Assembly: GCA_958450365.1 (NCBI GenBank)
Contig: CAUEEP010000740.1
Location: forward strand, 3,385,001-3,449,000
Length of the DNA stretch: 64,000 nucleotides
Reading direction: 5' to 3'
Origin: Mesorhabditis belari
Taxonomy: Eukaryota; Nematoda; Chromadorea; Rhabditida; Rhabditidae
The position numbers were made by a program, and so were the translations under genes. Under the pieces are notes generated by a model, which had not been told where the DNA came from, did not search any database, and was given only the letters and a program-made list of their open reading frames with translations. Shown here piece after piece: positions 45,601 through 57,000 of this stretch (positions are counted from its first letter, which is position 1; each line of letters opens with the position of its first letter).

Positions 45601-46163
45601 GATAATCAAAATAGTCAAAATCGAAGGATTTATGCTGAGAAAAACAACCTTAAATTGTCAAAGGGGAAAAAAAGGAAAAACAGATGTTTTCATTACAGTC
45701 TAACAGTCTAGCCAAACACACAGATTTTCGAAGCCAAGTCAATTCCCAATTCGAGCCAAGCCAGATTAGATTTGTTAGAAATTTTTGAAAGAAATTTGCT
45801 AAACGCTAAAGATAATTTCTATTTAAAAATTGCTAAACAAACTTTTTCTTTTTTTCGACAAGTGAGAGTCAACAACGGCTGGCTTGAGGCAAAAAAAAAG
45901 AACAAATTTGATTTTAGTTCAAGTGAAACTTTAGTAATATCATTTAAATCATAAAGCTAACTTCTGAAGCATAAAGCTAAGCTTTTAAATCATAAGGCTA
46001 ATTTCTGAAATTTGAGGTAGAAAAGGAATGGAATCGAATCTTTGCCCGTGTCGATCACGTCTTCCTTTTCCTCTTCGAATCGCTCAATCTTCTCATTTTG
46101 CTTCTCTTCCTTCGATACGCCTTCTTGCCCGTTCCCGATTTGCCCGATGATTTTACTGTGTAA
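36676..46163 (+). CDS. Orphan cys-loop ligand-gated ion channel subunit (nAChR-like, LGC family)
   Basis: Fourteen exons join without any frame problem to 520 aa: 36676-36811, 38810-38896, 39267-39391, 41477-41521, 41620-41729, 42643-42762, 42804-42912, 43074-43151, 43275-43412, 43477-43528, 43575-43692, 44396-44521, 44659-44830, 46017-46163. A signal peptide (MRLFLLFISFYFL...) is followed by an acidic stretch (DDEYDDGDY). The extracellular domain has WHPEDF and the canonical 13-residue cys loop (C202-C216, with FPFD). M1 follows HLNRRPIYYV. M2 begins after NEK and reads VSLGLGSLLAMTVLLDI. M3 and a C-terminal M4 follow. Glu before Lys at the M2 mouth suggests cation selectivity. No vicinal Cys pair is seen in loop C, so it is not a classical alpha acetylcholine subunit. 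The ligand is unknown. It acts in the plasma membrane, probably of neurons or muscle. I cannot assign a gene number within the lgc set. Confidence 0.88.
36874..37412 (-). mobile_element. Internally deleted mariner-type element (DD37D)
   Basis: Terminal inverted repeats of about 28 bp start CAGGGTGCGTCATAATTATT and are flanked by TA. On the minus strand the transposase C-terminal part remains: QDGAPAH (second catalytic Asp) and SPDLNVMDF, with 37 residues between the two Asp. A frame break precedes the last stretch (IRAAVEAYPNRLRAVIKAKG). The N-terminal half, including the first Asp, is deleted, so it cannot move itself. It lies in the first intron of the channel gene. Confidence 0.85.
37757..38625. 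repeat. Dispersed repeat family R, copy 2 (rearranged)
   Basis: Matches the block at 14503-15060 from 'aagaaatggttttttaaata' to 'actctttggctttgactgga'. An inverted partial copy (about 38150-38280) is inserted in the middle. It lies in the first intron of the channel gene. Confidence 0.65.
39865..40110. repeat. 41-bp minisatellite
   Basis: Six units of about 41 bp ('aaaatcagacttggtgaaga' then 'tcagatcgggaagggcattc') lie in tandem. They lie in the channel intron 39392-41476 and open a frame only because of the period. Confidence 0.9.
41011..41429. mobile_element. ~420-bp near-perfect palindrome (foldback element)
   Basis: The arms pair from 'gggggtgggacaaatgcgat' / 'ccatcccc' inwards through 'gcgcacctttttttttgctgg', 'gggaatcgtatgcgtagatt' and 'cagacctcgctgaca' to a short loop near 41215-41240. 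There is no coding capacity. It ends about 50 bp before a channel exon. Confidence 0.85.
41895..42580 (-). mobile_element. Decayed mariner element with a nested foldback insertion
   Basis: The ends GGTTGGTGAATTGAAAACTG and the inverse are mariner-like. On the minus strand a mutated transposase C-terminus is recognisable (an ERGI-like, LP.KW..VV pattern near 41970-42110). An inverted-repeat element occupies 42264-42541, next to the right end. It lies in the channel intron 41730-42642. Confidence 0.75.
42264..42541. mobile_element. Foldback element nested inside the mariner remnant
   Basis: The ends are 'ttgagcactttcttcaaaag' and the inverse. A second inverted pair is 'agttgtagagaatcaaaaat' / 'atttttgattctctacaact'. 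It is about 278 bp and non-coding. Confidence 0.75.
42914..43000. repeat. GAAA microsatellite
   Basis: Tandem 'gaaa' units follow the donor of channel exon 42804-42912. The open frame running from the exon into the repeat is not a coding extension. Confidence 0.9.
43940..44292. repeat. 21-bp satellite in a channel intron
   Basis: Sixteen or more units of 'agttttgcaactcttgggtg' plus T lie in tandem. A variant ending 'ggctc' occurs at the margins. Since 21 is divisible by 3 the array opens long frames on both strands, which are not genes. Confidence 0.95.
44848..45165. repeat. Duplicated ~310-bp block, copy 1
   Basis: 'aaagcaaatagattagagaa' through 'ctcaattcagcttctccagc' recurs at 49962-50500, where a segment of about 260 bp is inserted. 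It lies in the last intron of the channel gene. Confidence 0.8.
45361..45639. mobile_element. Foldback element (CTCAGCATAA ends)
   Basis: Inverted arms of about 100 bp: 'ttttgactattttgattatc' at the left and 'gataatcaaaatagtcaaaa' at the right. 'tgataccaaaatcaa' and 'ttgattttggtatca' pair further in. It lies in the last intron of the channel gene. Confidence 0.75.
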
Positions 46164-47840
46164 GAAATATAAATATATAACAAAAGATATGATTTTTATA
46201 AGTCAACCACCTCCCGTCACCTTTAGAATTTTCAGATTTTGATATTGTGAATTAGATTGGTGCTAAGTAGAGCGGCTTTTTCCTTTGAAGTGAATCCTTT
46301 GTTGTGGAGTGTTGTCGAGGATTGGCTAGCTCTTGGTTAAATTTATCCTTGCTTATTTTCATTTCAGAAGTGGAGCCGACGTGGGAACAATCCAGACTGC
46401 ACCCTTGTCTCAATACTAAACCACACCTTTATCTATCCACTCACCCCACTCTCTCTCGCTCTCCCTCTCCCATTTCTTCTCTTCTATCAAATGTCTGGTC
46501 AAATCTATCCTCACTAAACACATAAAAGGTTCAGAATTTGCAAGAGAAGTTGAAGAAGTAAAGTATTTTGTCAAATAGGGCATTTATCCAGGCAATCCAA
46601 ACCATTTATTCTAACTTTTCTCAGTTAAAGCAAATTTTATGGCTAGTTCTATAGAACTTGATGAGCTCAATCAAACGATACAAATCTTGATCTACTAGAA
46701 AGCTTGATCTTTGATCAAAAGGGTGATCAATATTTTCAAAAATTTTGAAAGTCTTGCCCCAAAAACTTGGCCGAGAAACATCGGCGTCGGGATCCGAACC
46801 CGCGACCGCTAGCCGACCGCGGGCTAAGGCTCTACCAATGCGCTACATCTACACGTATCCTCTTGCCGCCAAGATAGGGCCTTATGCTTTACTTTATGTT
46901 TATCGATCCAGAGTACCTGGATAAAATGGAAAATTTTTATTAACTTTAACGCCATCGATCAAGATGTACTTTCTATATCTTGATCGATGGCGATGGCGAT
47001 CCACTTTCGGTCATGAGCATCAAGATCGATCAAGATATACTTTTTATTATTGAGTCTAACTCGTAGATCTCGTTTTTAGCTTTTTCTATAAAGCTTTCTA
47101 TAAAGCTAGCTAAATCAATTGCTTTTACGATGAGTATGGCCTCGATAAATGCCTTGAATGGCAACATTATTTGTCCTCTTCAACACCATTTGCATTCAAG
47201 CTACTCCCTTTCTAATAAAATTTTGCTAAAATTTTTTGTTTAACAACTTTCGAGAACTAGATTAACACTAAATTGAATGAATGAATCAAGAAATTCTTTT
47301 CAGTGGCTGAATCTGTTATTCTTTTGGCTGGAAGAATGAAATGAAAAGCTGCATTTATTTTTGTTTAAATGATCGGGTTCTTTTCTTCTCCCCATTTCCT
47401 TTGTCCTAAACTCTTGCCTGTCATTTTTGGTGCTGTTATCGGGTATTCCCTTTGTTTTACCTGGGTTTTTAGTCATGTTTTTTTTTGAAAATTTGTAGGA
47501 AAGATCTTCGTCCAGAATTCTTAGAAAATCTTATTTTCATTTCGTGTCAAAATATTTGATCTTTTCAATTCTCTCAATTCAATGCTCAATGTATGAAATG
47601 ATTTTCCCCTCGTAATTTCCGTGAAATGTGCTGTGTTTTCTTCTTTTTTTTCGTATTTTCGATATTTTCAATTTGTAAGAATAAAATGATCAAATTTAAT
47701 TGCTAAAATCATTTTCTTGATTAGTGAATTTGCTAAAAAGAGTTGCTATAAAGAGAGTAATTTTTTTGCTTTTTGGATTGTCCAATTATGAATGCGCGTT
47801 TTTACTATTTTGTAAATTTCTCAAGATATCGAAGAGATGT
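46164..47840. other. Intergenic region downstream of the channel
   Basis: Apart from the tRNA-like sequence at 46770-46845 and 'tcgatcaagat' repeats near 46960-47040, no gene or RNA is recognised. The 3' UTR of the channel should lie in the first few hundred bases, but no clear AATAAA is seen close to the stop. Confidence 0.35.
46770..46845 (-). other. tRNA-like sequence (minus strand)
   Basis: On the minus strand TGTAGCGCATTGGTAGAGCC resembles a D arm and A box, and CGGGTTCGGATCCCG forms a good T arm. The acceptor stem is incomplete and the anticodon arm is ambiguous. Confidence 0.5.
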
Positions 47841-48125
47841 ACCGTATTTCTTCGAATAGAAGACCGGGTAAAGAGTATCATCGCGTACTCCTGCGTAGCA
47901 GCCCCTTTTAAAATTTCTTTTCTGCATAAAAGCTTTCAATCAAGTGCTATAGAGCTGGAAAATGGCTCAAAAATAGCACATGAGCTAACAGAGTTTTGAG
48001 CCATTTTCCAGCTCTATAGCACTTCATTGAAAGCTTTTATGCAGAAAAGAAATTTTAAAAAGGGCTGCTACGCAGGAGTACGCGATCATACTCTTTACCC
48101 GGTCTTCTATTCGAAGAAATACGGT
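47841..48125. mobile_element. Foldback MITE, family C (ACCGTATTTCTTCGAATAGA)
   Basis: A 285-bp element that is almost entirely palindromic. The arms read ACCGTATTTCTTCGAATAGA at the ends and 'gccattttccagctctatag' towards the centre. It shares only the first bases (ACCGTA) with families A and B. Confidence 0.85.
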
Positions 48126-49536
48126 ATATGAGTGTTATATCTCATTCGAAAGCTGAACATCTCCTCTACATTTTGAAATAAAAAAGTTTTTCAATTCATT
48201 CAACTTTTTGGGAATTCGTCTGCACAAAGGGAGAGGTCGTTTTCAAAAAACCCATTCCAGCTTAGCTATTCCTCAAGTTTTATGGTGTAAAATAACCGCC
48301 CAGAAAAGAAAAGAAAAGTAAAGATACTCTGAAACTCTTATATTTAAAAAAAACTTGTATTGATATATCTATTGGCCAAACATCAAACGGTTAACTCAAT
48401 TTGAGCGGAGCCAAAACTTGATCCAAAGGCACCCTTCCACTTTTTGGCCACCTCTTCTTCTGTGCAGTCAATTTGCCCAAAAGCTCGACAAATTCAAAAG
48501 CTTTTTATATCAAAATGTAGAGGTGATCTTCAGCTTTCGAATAATACTCATATATATCTTTTTCTTGATTTCGGTATCTTGAGAAATTTAGAGAATAGTA
48601 AAAATTTGATTAGCATAGCATTTGAATAGCATTCATAACTGGACAACCAAATATAAAGAGAATTACGAATCTTTCTTTCAGATTTTGTGTTCGATTCACT
48701 AAATTCAATTCACTCAATTCAATTCACCAACTAAAACCAAATTCTGATCTTATTCGATGAAGAGTGCTAAACTCTAAATCGATTTGAAACCCTAAATCGA
48801 TTTGAATCAAAAATTAAATAGAACCGAAAAATAGAATTGACAAAATCCTAAAGAAAAGATACGAGAATTCTCCAAATTTTCCACCTTTTAGAACTTTTAG
48901 AACTTTTAGAACTGTTAGAACGAATTGCTTACAAAGAGAAAAAAAGACTTTACTTGAAAAATCAATTACAGATTCTGATCACACGACGAGAAGAAAAAAA
49001 AAAAAAAAACAAGAGAATGAGGGTAAAAGTGCCTTAAAAAAAACTGAAAAATTCAATAAAATTTTGATAAGAACAAAAAAAAGATTGATCAAGTGAAAAT
49101 GCATGAAAAATGATGAAAATCAAAAGAATTATACAGAGATTTCAATGGCATAAAATTCATTTTAATGACTTCAATTCAATATTTTCAATATTCAATTTCA
49201 ATTCAATATAATGAGCCCGTTAAGTGGCAGTCAGAAAATAGGATTTATCGAGGTTTAAGAATACTTTCAATCATTAATATATCGTTTTGAATGAATTCTT
49301 TATGAATTCGTTATGAATTCGCTATGAATTCGTTTTGAATTCCTTATGAATTTAAACAATTCTCTTTTCAACTTCTTCATACCGAACGCCGCTCTCTTCC
49401 ATCCCAAGACTCCCCTGGATTCTGAAAAGAGAGATTTCAGCTTTCCTACTTACTGAAAACTTTTAGGGATTTAAATAGGGGTTACAAGTCGCAAAGCAAA
49501 GAAAAACAGCGACTTATCTCTTTTGAAGGAAACATA
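48126..49536. other. Intergenic AT-rich region
   Basis: No conserved exon or RNA gene is recognised. Short repeats include 'gaatttcttatgaattcgtt'-like units at 49280-49350 and a run of A near 48990. Confidence 0.35.
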
Positions 49537-49805
49537 TACCGTAAATACTGTAATAGTACCCCACCCCCTCTCGTACAGTCGCGTAGTCGCAAAAGTTTTT
49601 TAGTATTTCATTTTTTTCAAAGCGTCCGTACTTTCAAAAAATGCGTCGTTGGTATCAAAAAATAGCTGAAATTCAGGGCTATTTTTTGATACCTAAGCGC
49701 GCATTGTAGCATAAACCAGTGTCGAGAAAAACTCGTTCAAAGCTAGACTACGCAACACTCCGCACCGTCATTATGAGAGTGGGGTACTATTACAGTATTT
49801 ACGGT
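49537..49805. mobile_element. Foldback MITE, family A copy 5
   Basis: A full element with ACCGTAAATACTGTAATAGT ends, inverted relative to copy 1, with the same internal TATCAAAAAATA hairpin. Confidence 0.8.
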
Positions 49806-49961
49806 AGATTACTCAAGCGAGCTCAAACCTCTCTTATATTTGGAAGGAAAATTCTGAAGAAAGATTAGACAACAATAATGGGTTTTCTAAAACGGCCAAT
49901 TTTCAAAAACCTACCGAAATCTTGACTCTATTTACAAATCTATCTGTTTTATAGAATCATT

Positions 49962-50500
49962 AAAGCAAATAGATTGGAGAAAAGCTAGCTACAGTTACAG
50001 TAACCTAAGAATAAGGCTTGCCCTTTAATATAAGGCCTTTCTGGCTTTATATTAAAGCCATTTGGGTTCCTGTAACAGTTTATACAGTCGAAGTTCGAGA
50101 TAACGAATCGCTTGGAATCGAAAACTTCGATATAAAGGCCCAAAAATGTGGCTCAAATTTTGTGCTTAGCTGCCCTGGACGGTCAGTGATTTCATTTGGG
50201 GCAGCTACGCAGAAATTTTGTTTTAAACACGTTTCAGAATTTTAAATTCGTTCTTTCGAAGTTCGTTTTATAGAAATTTGTCTGTAGATACTAGTTTTCG
50301 AAAATTTGAAACACGTTTTAGAAAGCGAATTATTTAAACAAACAAAACAAACGCAGGAAACAAAAAAATTGGGAAAAGAACATGAAAAGCAGACAAAAGA
50401 CAAGATATTCCTGTAAAATTAGACAAAAGTTTTTGCCTGAGATCATTAACTGGCTGTACGCGGTGGCGCACAATCTACCCGCACTCAATTCAGCTTCTCC
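49962..50500. repeat. Duplicated block, copy 2, with a ~260-bp insertion
   Basis: The two halves (49962-50060 and 50320-50500) match 44848-45165. The insertion between them (about 50061-50319) contains the partly inverted pair 'cgaagttcgaga' / 'ttcgaagttcg' and has no match elsewhere in the window. Confidence 0.75.
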
Positions 50501-50694
50501 AGCTTAGCGAAGAGTCAATCAATCGATCCAATTCTTTTTTTTATTATCAAATTGAATATATTTCTCCTGCAATGTGTGTTTTCTGGATTTGTTCAGAAAA
50601 GTTTCTAAACTTTTGCTAGAGCGCTGCAAAGTTACGAAACGCGTTTCCTGCGGCGGAATCGTGATTTTCTGATTTTTGTAACTAGTTTCAATGG

Positions 50695-50860
50695 CTTAGA
50701 AAATGAAAGAAAAGCAGCTTCATTTATTGCTTTTTGGCTTAAAATGAAAGAAAAGCAGCTTCATTTACTCCTTTTTGGCTTAAAATGAAAGAAAAGCAGC
50801 TTCATTTATTCCTTTTTGGCTTAAAATGAAAGAAAAACAGCTTCATCTATTCCTTTTTAC
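50695..50860. repeat. 41-bp tandem repeat, four units
   Basis: Units of 'aaaatgaaagaaaagcagct' plus 'tcatttattcctttttggctt' occur four times just downstream of the collagen stop codon. Confidence 0.9.
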
Positions 50861-51057
50861 TTATTATTTCCAAAATCTAGCTCATTTTTCTTAGAAAACA
50901 ATGAATTTCGATTAGGGATCAAAGTTTAAAATGTGAATTTGATCTGATTTGATCAAAGTGCGAGCAATTGTGCGCCATCTTCTATCGTTAGCTTTTAAAA
51001 CAAAAGAATCACTTCAAAAGTTAAAAGTAATTAGATGTAATCATTGAATTTCATTCA

Positions 51058-54000
51058 TTAAATGATTAGATTCTCGAAATTCTCCAAATCATTCCACGCC
51101 AAATCGTGTCCATGATGCTTTTTGTGATGTTTTTTCGGTGATTGCTTGCTTCCCAAATTCTCCTCTCTTTCATCGCTTCTCTTTTTCTTTTTCAATGCCG
51201 CTTTGTCAAGAGAATTCTCATCAGACTGAAAGAATTATATCACTTCAAACTGTTAGAAAACAATCACTTTTGAATCAAACATTTATAGGGACTTTTTTTT
51301 TGGAAATTTCCGCATCGTATCTTACCCATAATGTGTGCGAACATTTGAACTCTAGGAAGAAATTTGTAAGGGTTAGATTTTCAGTTAAAAAAAAAACTCT
51401 CTAAATAACTCACATCACCGTTCTTCCATGCACAGAATTCCATCGGTAAACCATCGGGTCCAATCGGGCAAGGAGCATCCAAACCGGGAATCCCTTGATC
51501 ACCCTTTTCTCCTTGTAAACCTGGCTCTCCGGGTGAGCCTGGTTGACCGATTTGGCCTTGAGCACCCTAGAAGACATTCTTGTTACACTAGATCAAGTAG
51601 AAAAGGGTTAAAGTCCCAGTTTTTAGATCAAGATCGAGCACTTGTCAGTAGCATGGAGCTCTTTCAAAAGGAGTTTTTCAGGTAGTCTCAATTGGCTGTC
51701 AAGGCTGACTGGTTAAGAGCCCCATCTCCTAGTCGGGAGGGCGAGCCAGACCGGCGGGTTCGATCCCGGTGACTAGTTTTTTTTTTCTTTTAAGGATATT
51801 TTTGTATTGTTTATACATAATTCATATGAATAAATGTATTTTAAAAGATAAATTTAATCATTGATGGTTAAACCAGTATCCAAATTTCTTTCAGGAGATC
51901 AATACTTTCTAGTAGTTTTTTTCATCTGTTTTCCATATGATTTCACTCACCATTATGCCTGGATCTCCCTTTGGGCCTGTTGGTCCTTGTTTTCCCTGAA
52001 AATTAAGTCAATTTCTTGACACAAAGCAAATTTCAACTATTTTCATTTAAAAGTTCATATCTTGTTAATGTGCATTCACTAAACAACATCACAAATATGA
52101 TCAACAAAACGATTAAACGTGCTTTCCAAACCTCACACAGCAATCAAATATCAAATCGATTTTATAATCGATCTAGTGTTCCCTTTTTTGCTCACAGCAA
52201 ACGTGTTTGATTTTTTAAATTTTTAATAAATTTTCAAACATACTAGCTTTCCTTCAGCTCCTGGTGGACCTCGAAGTCCCATCGGACCGGGAGGACCCAA
52301 AAACATATGAGATACCTTTTGAAATGTGAAATGTTTTGAAAACGAATGATCATTATAAGTACTAACCGGTAAAACCAAGACTTCCTGGGTGTCCTGGCAA
52401 TCCATCACCCCTATCTCCTTTCTCTCCTCTTTCCCCAGGTGTTCCCGGTGAAACCGGGGAATCCCCGGTGGCCCAGGAGGTCCCATCACTCCTTTACCGT
52501 CACTCGTTGATGGAGAAACTTCCAGCACTTGACCCTAAAAGGTTTCTATTGCCTTTCAAAAAAAGATTTTCCTAACGGGTTGCCCGGGTAATCCTGGTGC
52601 TCCCAGATCTCCTCGTTCTCCCCCCCCCTCCTTGATGTCCAGGCAATCCCTTGTGGTCCTCGGTCACCCTTTGTGCCTGGTGGGCCCTGAAAATTACCGT
52701 AAAAAATAAAAGAATCTAATAGAAAAGACTTCTGTAGGAGTAATCTAAGTTTACTCAAAGAATCGCTTATATCTTGACGCCAGTACGTTTGTTTCTGGGT
52801 ATCAAATGAAAGTAGAGAGGATGGGTGATTTCTTTTGTCATCTAATTAAAGTATTTTAATTATAAGTAAAATTAGTAAGAGAATATTGGTTTTTAAAAGA
52901 AGTATCTTTAAATTAAATTTAAAAAGAAAGACAATCATGTGACAAAGATCCTTCACAAAGATCCTTCCGAAGATCCTTCCGAAGATCCTTCTGTCACAAG
53001 AGGTGTCATGACCCGAGGATCAGAGCATCATCCAAAGGTTTCGTGACCAAAGTCACTTCACTGGGTGGCAAATGCCATGTGATTAAAGTTATAGTAGTTC
53101 GGTTTCGTCCCTAAGCCGAGACCGAATGATGACACTGGGTTGTGACTCGTCAGTTGACGCCCAGTGGATCGAATTTAGAAAAGAAAATATAAGCCTAGAA
53201 TCTAAGACATTTAGCCGACACAATGCTCTTATAGAGGGCACTTCTATTAGAACTTTTACGGTATTTGATTTATAGAATTCATCGTTCCCTACCAATGGTC
53301 CTGGCAATCCTGGTGGTCCAGGGTATCCGTGTTTCACTCGGAGTTCCGTTAACTTCTCTTTGATCGCTGGTAGGATCTCTTTAACCAAATCACCCGACAT
53401 TACCCAACTGATTCGAGCCAGGTGGGCCTGGAAGACCTGGTTTACCCTAAAAAAAATACATCTTTAGTAAAGTTAAAAAAGCGATTTCTTGAACTGAACT
53501 AAACTGAACTGAACAGAACATTTTGAATGCTAAAAGTTGTATTAGAAATGCTCGAAAATGAAAGATTAGATGCACCAAAGACCCAATGAATCAAGACTCA
53601 GTCACTTCACATGTGAACATGCCAAAAAAAAAATCAAATTGAATTGTTATTTAGTTTTTTTTTAATTTAGCATGAGTTTTCTTACACGTCGTCCCTTCTT
53701 GCCAGCCCTCCCGGTGGCCCGATTGGGCCCCTTCTGGCCCCATTTTTCCCTGATTTCCCGGATCGCCCTAAAGATTACAGAAAAAATGTTAAGAAAAACT
53801 CAAATGTTATGGAAAAATAGTACAAAGGTGCCGAAAGCAACAGCTGTTTTTCTTTCCAAAGCAAATGTTAGATAAATCTGGAAGTATGGAAAAAATAAAA
53901 CAAACCTTTTCGCCTTTCTCCCCATCTCTTCCATCTCTCCCCGGTGGTCCAGGAGGTCCAGGCTGTCCATCTCCTCTTCCCATTTTTCCACTTTGCATAA

Positions 54001-57000
54001 ATCCGGCTTGTCCTGGTTGTCCTGGTTGCCCGATATTTCCTCTTTCACCTCGTTCACCCTTTTCACCCTAAAGTGAACCGTTAAAGCATTTGATTTGGTC
54101 GACAGTTTTCAAAACAGAAAAACTCTCGAACTAAATTCAAATACTGTAATCATGATACGAAGTGTTAGCTAGCTTTGAACGCGTTTTTCTTGACAATTGT
54201 TTAAGCTACAATGCGTGCTTTGGTATCAAAAAATAGCTGAGATTTAGATTTTTTTGAAATCAAAGACGCATTGAAAGAATGAAGGCTTGGAAAAAAATAA
54301 AATACGAAAAAACTTTTGCGATTGCGCGATTATTACAGTATTTGCGGTCGGTTATCGTTTTCTTTTTAGTATCAACACTGGTCTTTTATTAGTTTTCTTA
54401 AGACAGACAATTCTCAGAAGCTTTTTTAGTTAGCAAGACTTTCCATGTTAGCTCATTCATCACATTAGGATACCTTGCTGCCCTGGGTACAGAGCCCAGG
54501 AAGGCCTGGCTCTCCCCGGGGTACCTGGAGGACCTGGAGGACCCACAGGACCCGGAAGAAGCCACTGCGAAGCTTGTTGCTGGATTGTGCTTGATTCACC
54601 CTAATTAGCTTATAGAAAACTGTTCAATGATTTATTTTTCAAACAAACCTTAGGCCCTCGTTCACCGGGTGGCCCTCGTGGCCCGGCAAGTCCATCTCGA
54701 CCTGGCTCTCCGGGATCTCCTTTTGGACCGACCTGGAAAGATTGAGGTCTATAGTTACATCTATATGAAATATAGATCAGTTAGATTCATATTCCATAGA
54801 GATCTTACAAGTATTGCATCTTCACATGAACTTTAGATCTAATTCTAATGCAACAAACTTTGCTTTCTCCATCAAATCCAGGCAATCCTCGTTCACCCTT
54901 TGGCCCAATTAATCCATCTAAACCGTCGCGACCGGATTTTCCTGGTGGACCTGACAACAATGAGATCTTTTTAAAGCTTTCAACTCTTTTAGAGCTTTCA
55001 ATTGAATTCAAATTTGTACCTGGAAGTCCAGGTGGTCCAGCCACCAACATTGGAGATCCGAGCATTGGGCCAGTAGTCATCTAAAACTTTGTTTAACTTT
55101 TAAAGTTTAATCAAACCGGCGTATTTAGACAAACTCCTTTATCTCCTTTTGGTCCAGATAAACCTGGGAGTCCTGGATTTCCACGATCTCCCCGATCACC
55201 CTAAAAAATAAATTCAAATATCATTTTTTATCAAACATTTCTAACTTTTGGAAGCAAACTTTATTTTGGATAGCTTTGAAATTTGCATAATTTGAAACTA
55301 GACTAGAAACAAGAAACGAGAAATGGATTTTTTTCATGAAATAAAAGAAAACTATCATAGAAAAGCTAGCTATCTTGCTAGATTTTTGCTTTTCCTTATT
55401 TTACCTCAAGATTTTTCACACCTAAAGCTGTCACTAGTCACACTTAAAGCTCCCAATGATCAATTTCCCCTTGAGTACTAAGAATTATCGAAGATATTAA
55501 TAAATAAAATTATCTAAGAATTATTAATAAATAGCTTTTTAAAGCTATTTATTATAGTTTTAAGCACTTTATTATCATTTGTAGTTTAGAAAAAAAGCCA
55601 ACCTTTATTCCAGGAACTCCAGGCAATCCTCGTGGTCCATCCAATCCAATTGGACCCTGCAAAAATCGTAATAGCAACAGTGTGCTTATGAAAAGCCGAA
55701 AAGAAAAACCGAAAAGTGCATACTAGGGAAAATAGTGTTGAACGATCACGAAAACATTGTGGTCTTTTGATTTATAAAAGCCAAAATGGTTGATAAGCTG
55801 ATAAGCTGATAGGCAAAAAGTTTTGAAGGGAAAAGAGAGACATGCATTTTGGGCAAAAAAAACCTACTGGAAATCCGGGATAACCACGTTGACCCTTTGA
55901 ACCCTGAAATAATGCAATAACGGACATCAATTTTTTTTCCAGAGTTTGTTTAATTTTTGAAGAATTGCGCTGAAAAGGCGAAAAGCACGACAGAGTGACG
56001 ACAGAGGAAAAGAGAGCTCAAACACATGCATTTTATTCTGTTTTATTGAATTTTAAGCTACAGTAGACTTCTCAATAAAATGTTTTCTAAAACGAGACAA
56101 CTCTTGAAATCTTTATCGTAATCCGTTACACTTTACTTTACAATAAGTAGTGCCAAGTCCGTAGAAATCCTATTTGCATTACTGTAAATGTCTCTCTTTC
56201 TTCTAATTCATGTACTTGATCTAATTCTAATTAATTCTTTAAAGATTTCTAAAGATACAAAAGTAGATTGGCAGCTTGAAAAGCTAGAGTCAAGATTACA
56301 AGCTTTTAAGAGTTGATACGATTTAGAAAACGGATCAGTTGAGTCAATGGCTCTAAGTCTGTTACTTGTTGACTTCTTTAAGCCAACTTATTGAACTAAC
56401 AACAATTTAACTAAACATTCCAAAGCTGAACAACTTACGGGCGGTCCTGGCGGTCCGGGAAGCCCTCTCAAATTGAATCGCTTGTCCATCCGGGGGAATA
56501 GAGAAATCCAAAAGATCTCAACTTTCGCTTCATCGCTGGATCCAGACGCTGCAAAGAAATACGAAACGATAACGAAAAGAACTGAAGGAAAACTAGCTCT
56601 AACACTACTCAGAAGAACCAAAGTAAGACTACCACTACACACTGTATAAGAAGTTGGTTGAAGTTGCTGTTCGTGCTGCTTCTTCCGAGCATAGATGGAG
56701 CTGGAAGTCCCGCAAGACCCTGGAAAATAGGAATCACCAAGCACAACATTTTCTAAGGAATTTCTAAGCTAAAACTTTAAAAAAAAATTCTGCACACACT
56801 TCCCAATCAAATGGATCCTTGCGCCGCCCTATTTTAACATGCTTTATTGAATATTTTCTGCTGAAAACTTACGGGTGATCCCGGTGGTCCAACGTCGCCC
56901 TTTGGACCTGGAATTTGATCAATTTGCTTAACAATTTGCTCAACAATTTGCTTAACAATTTGCTCAACAATTTGCTTCAAATTTGCTTAACAATTTCTTA

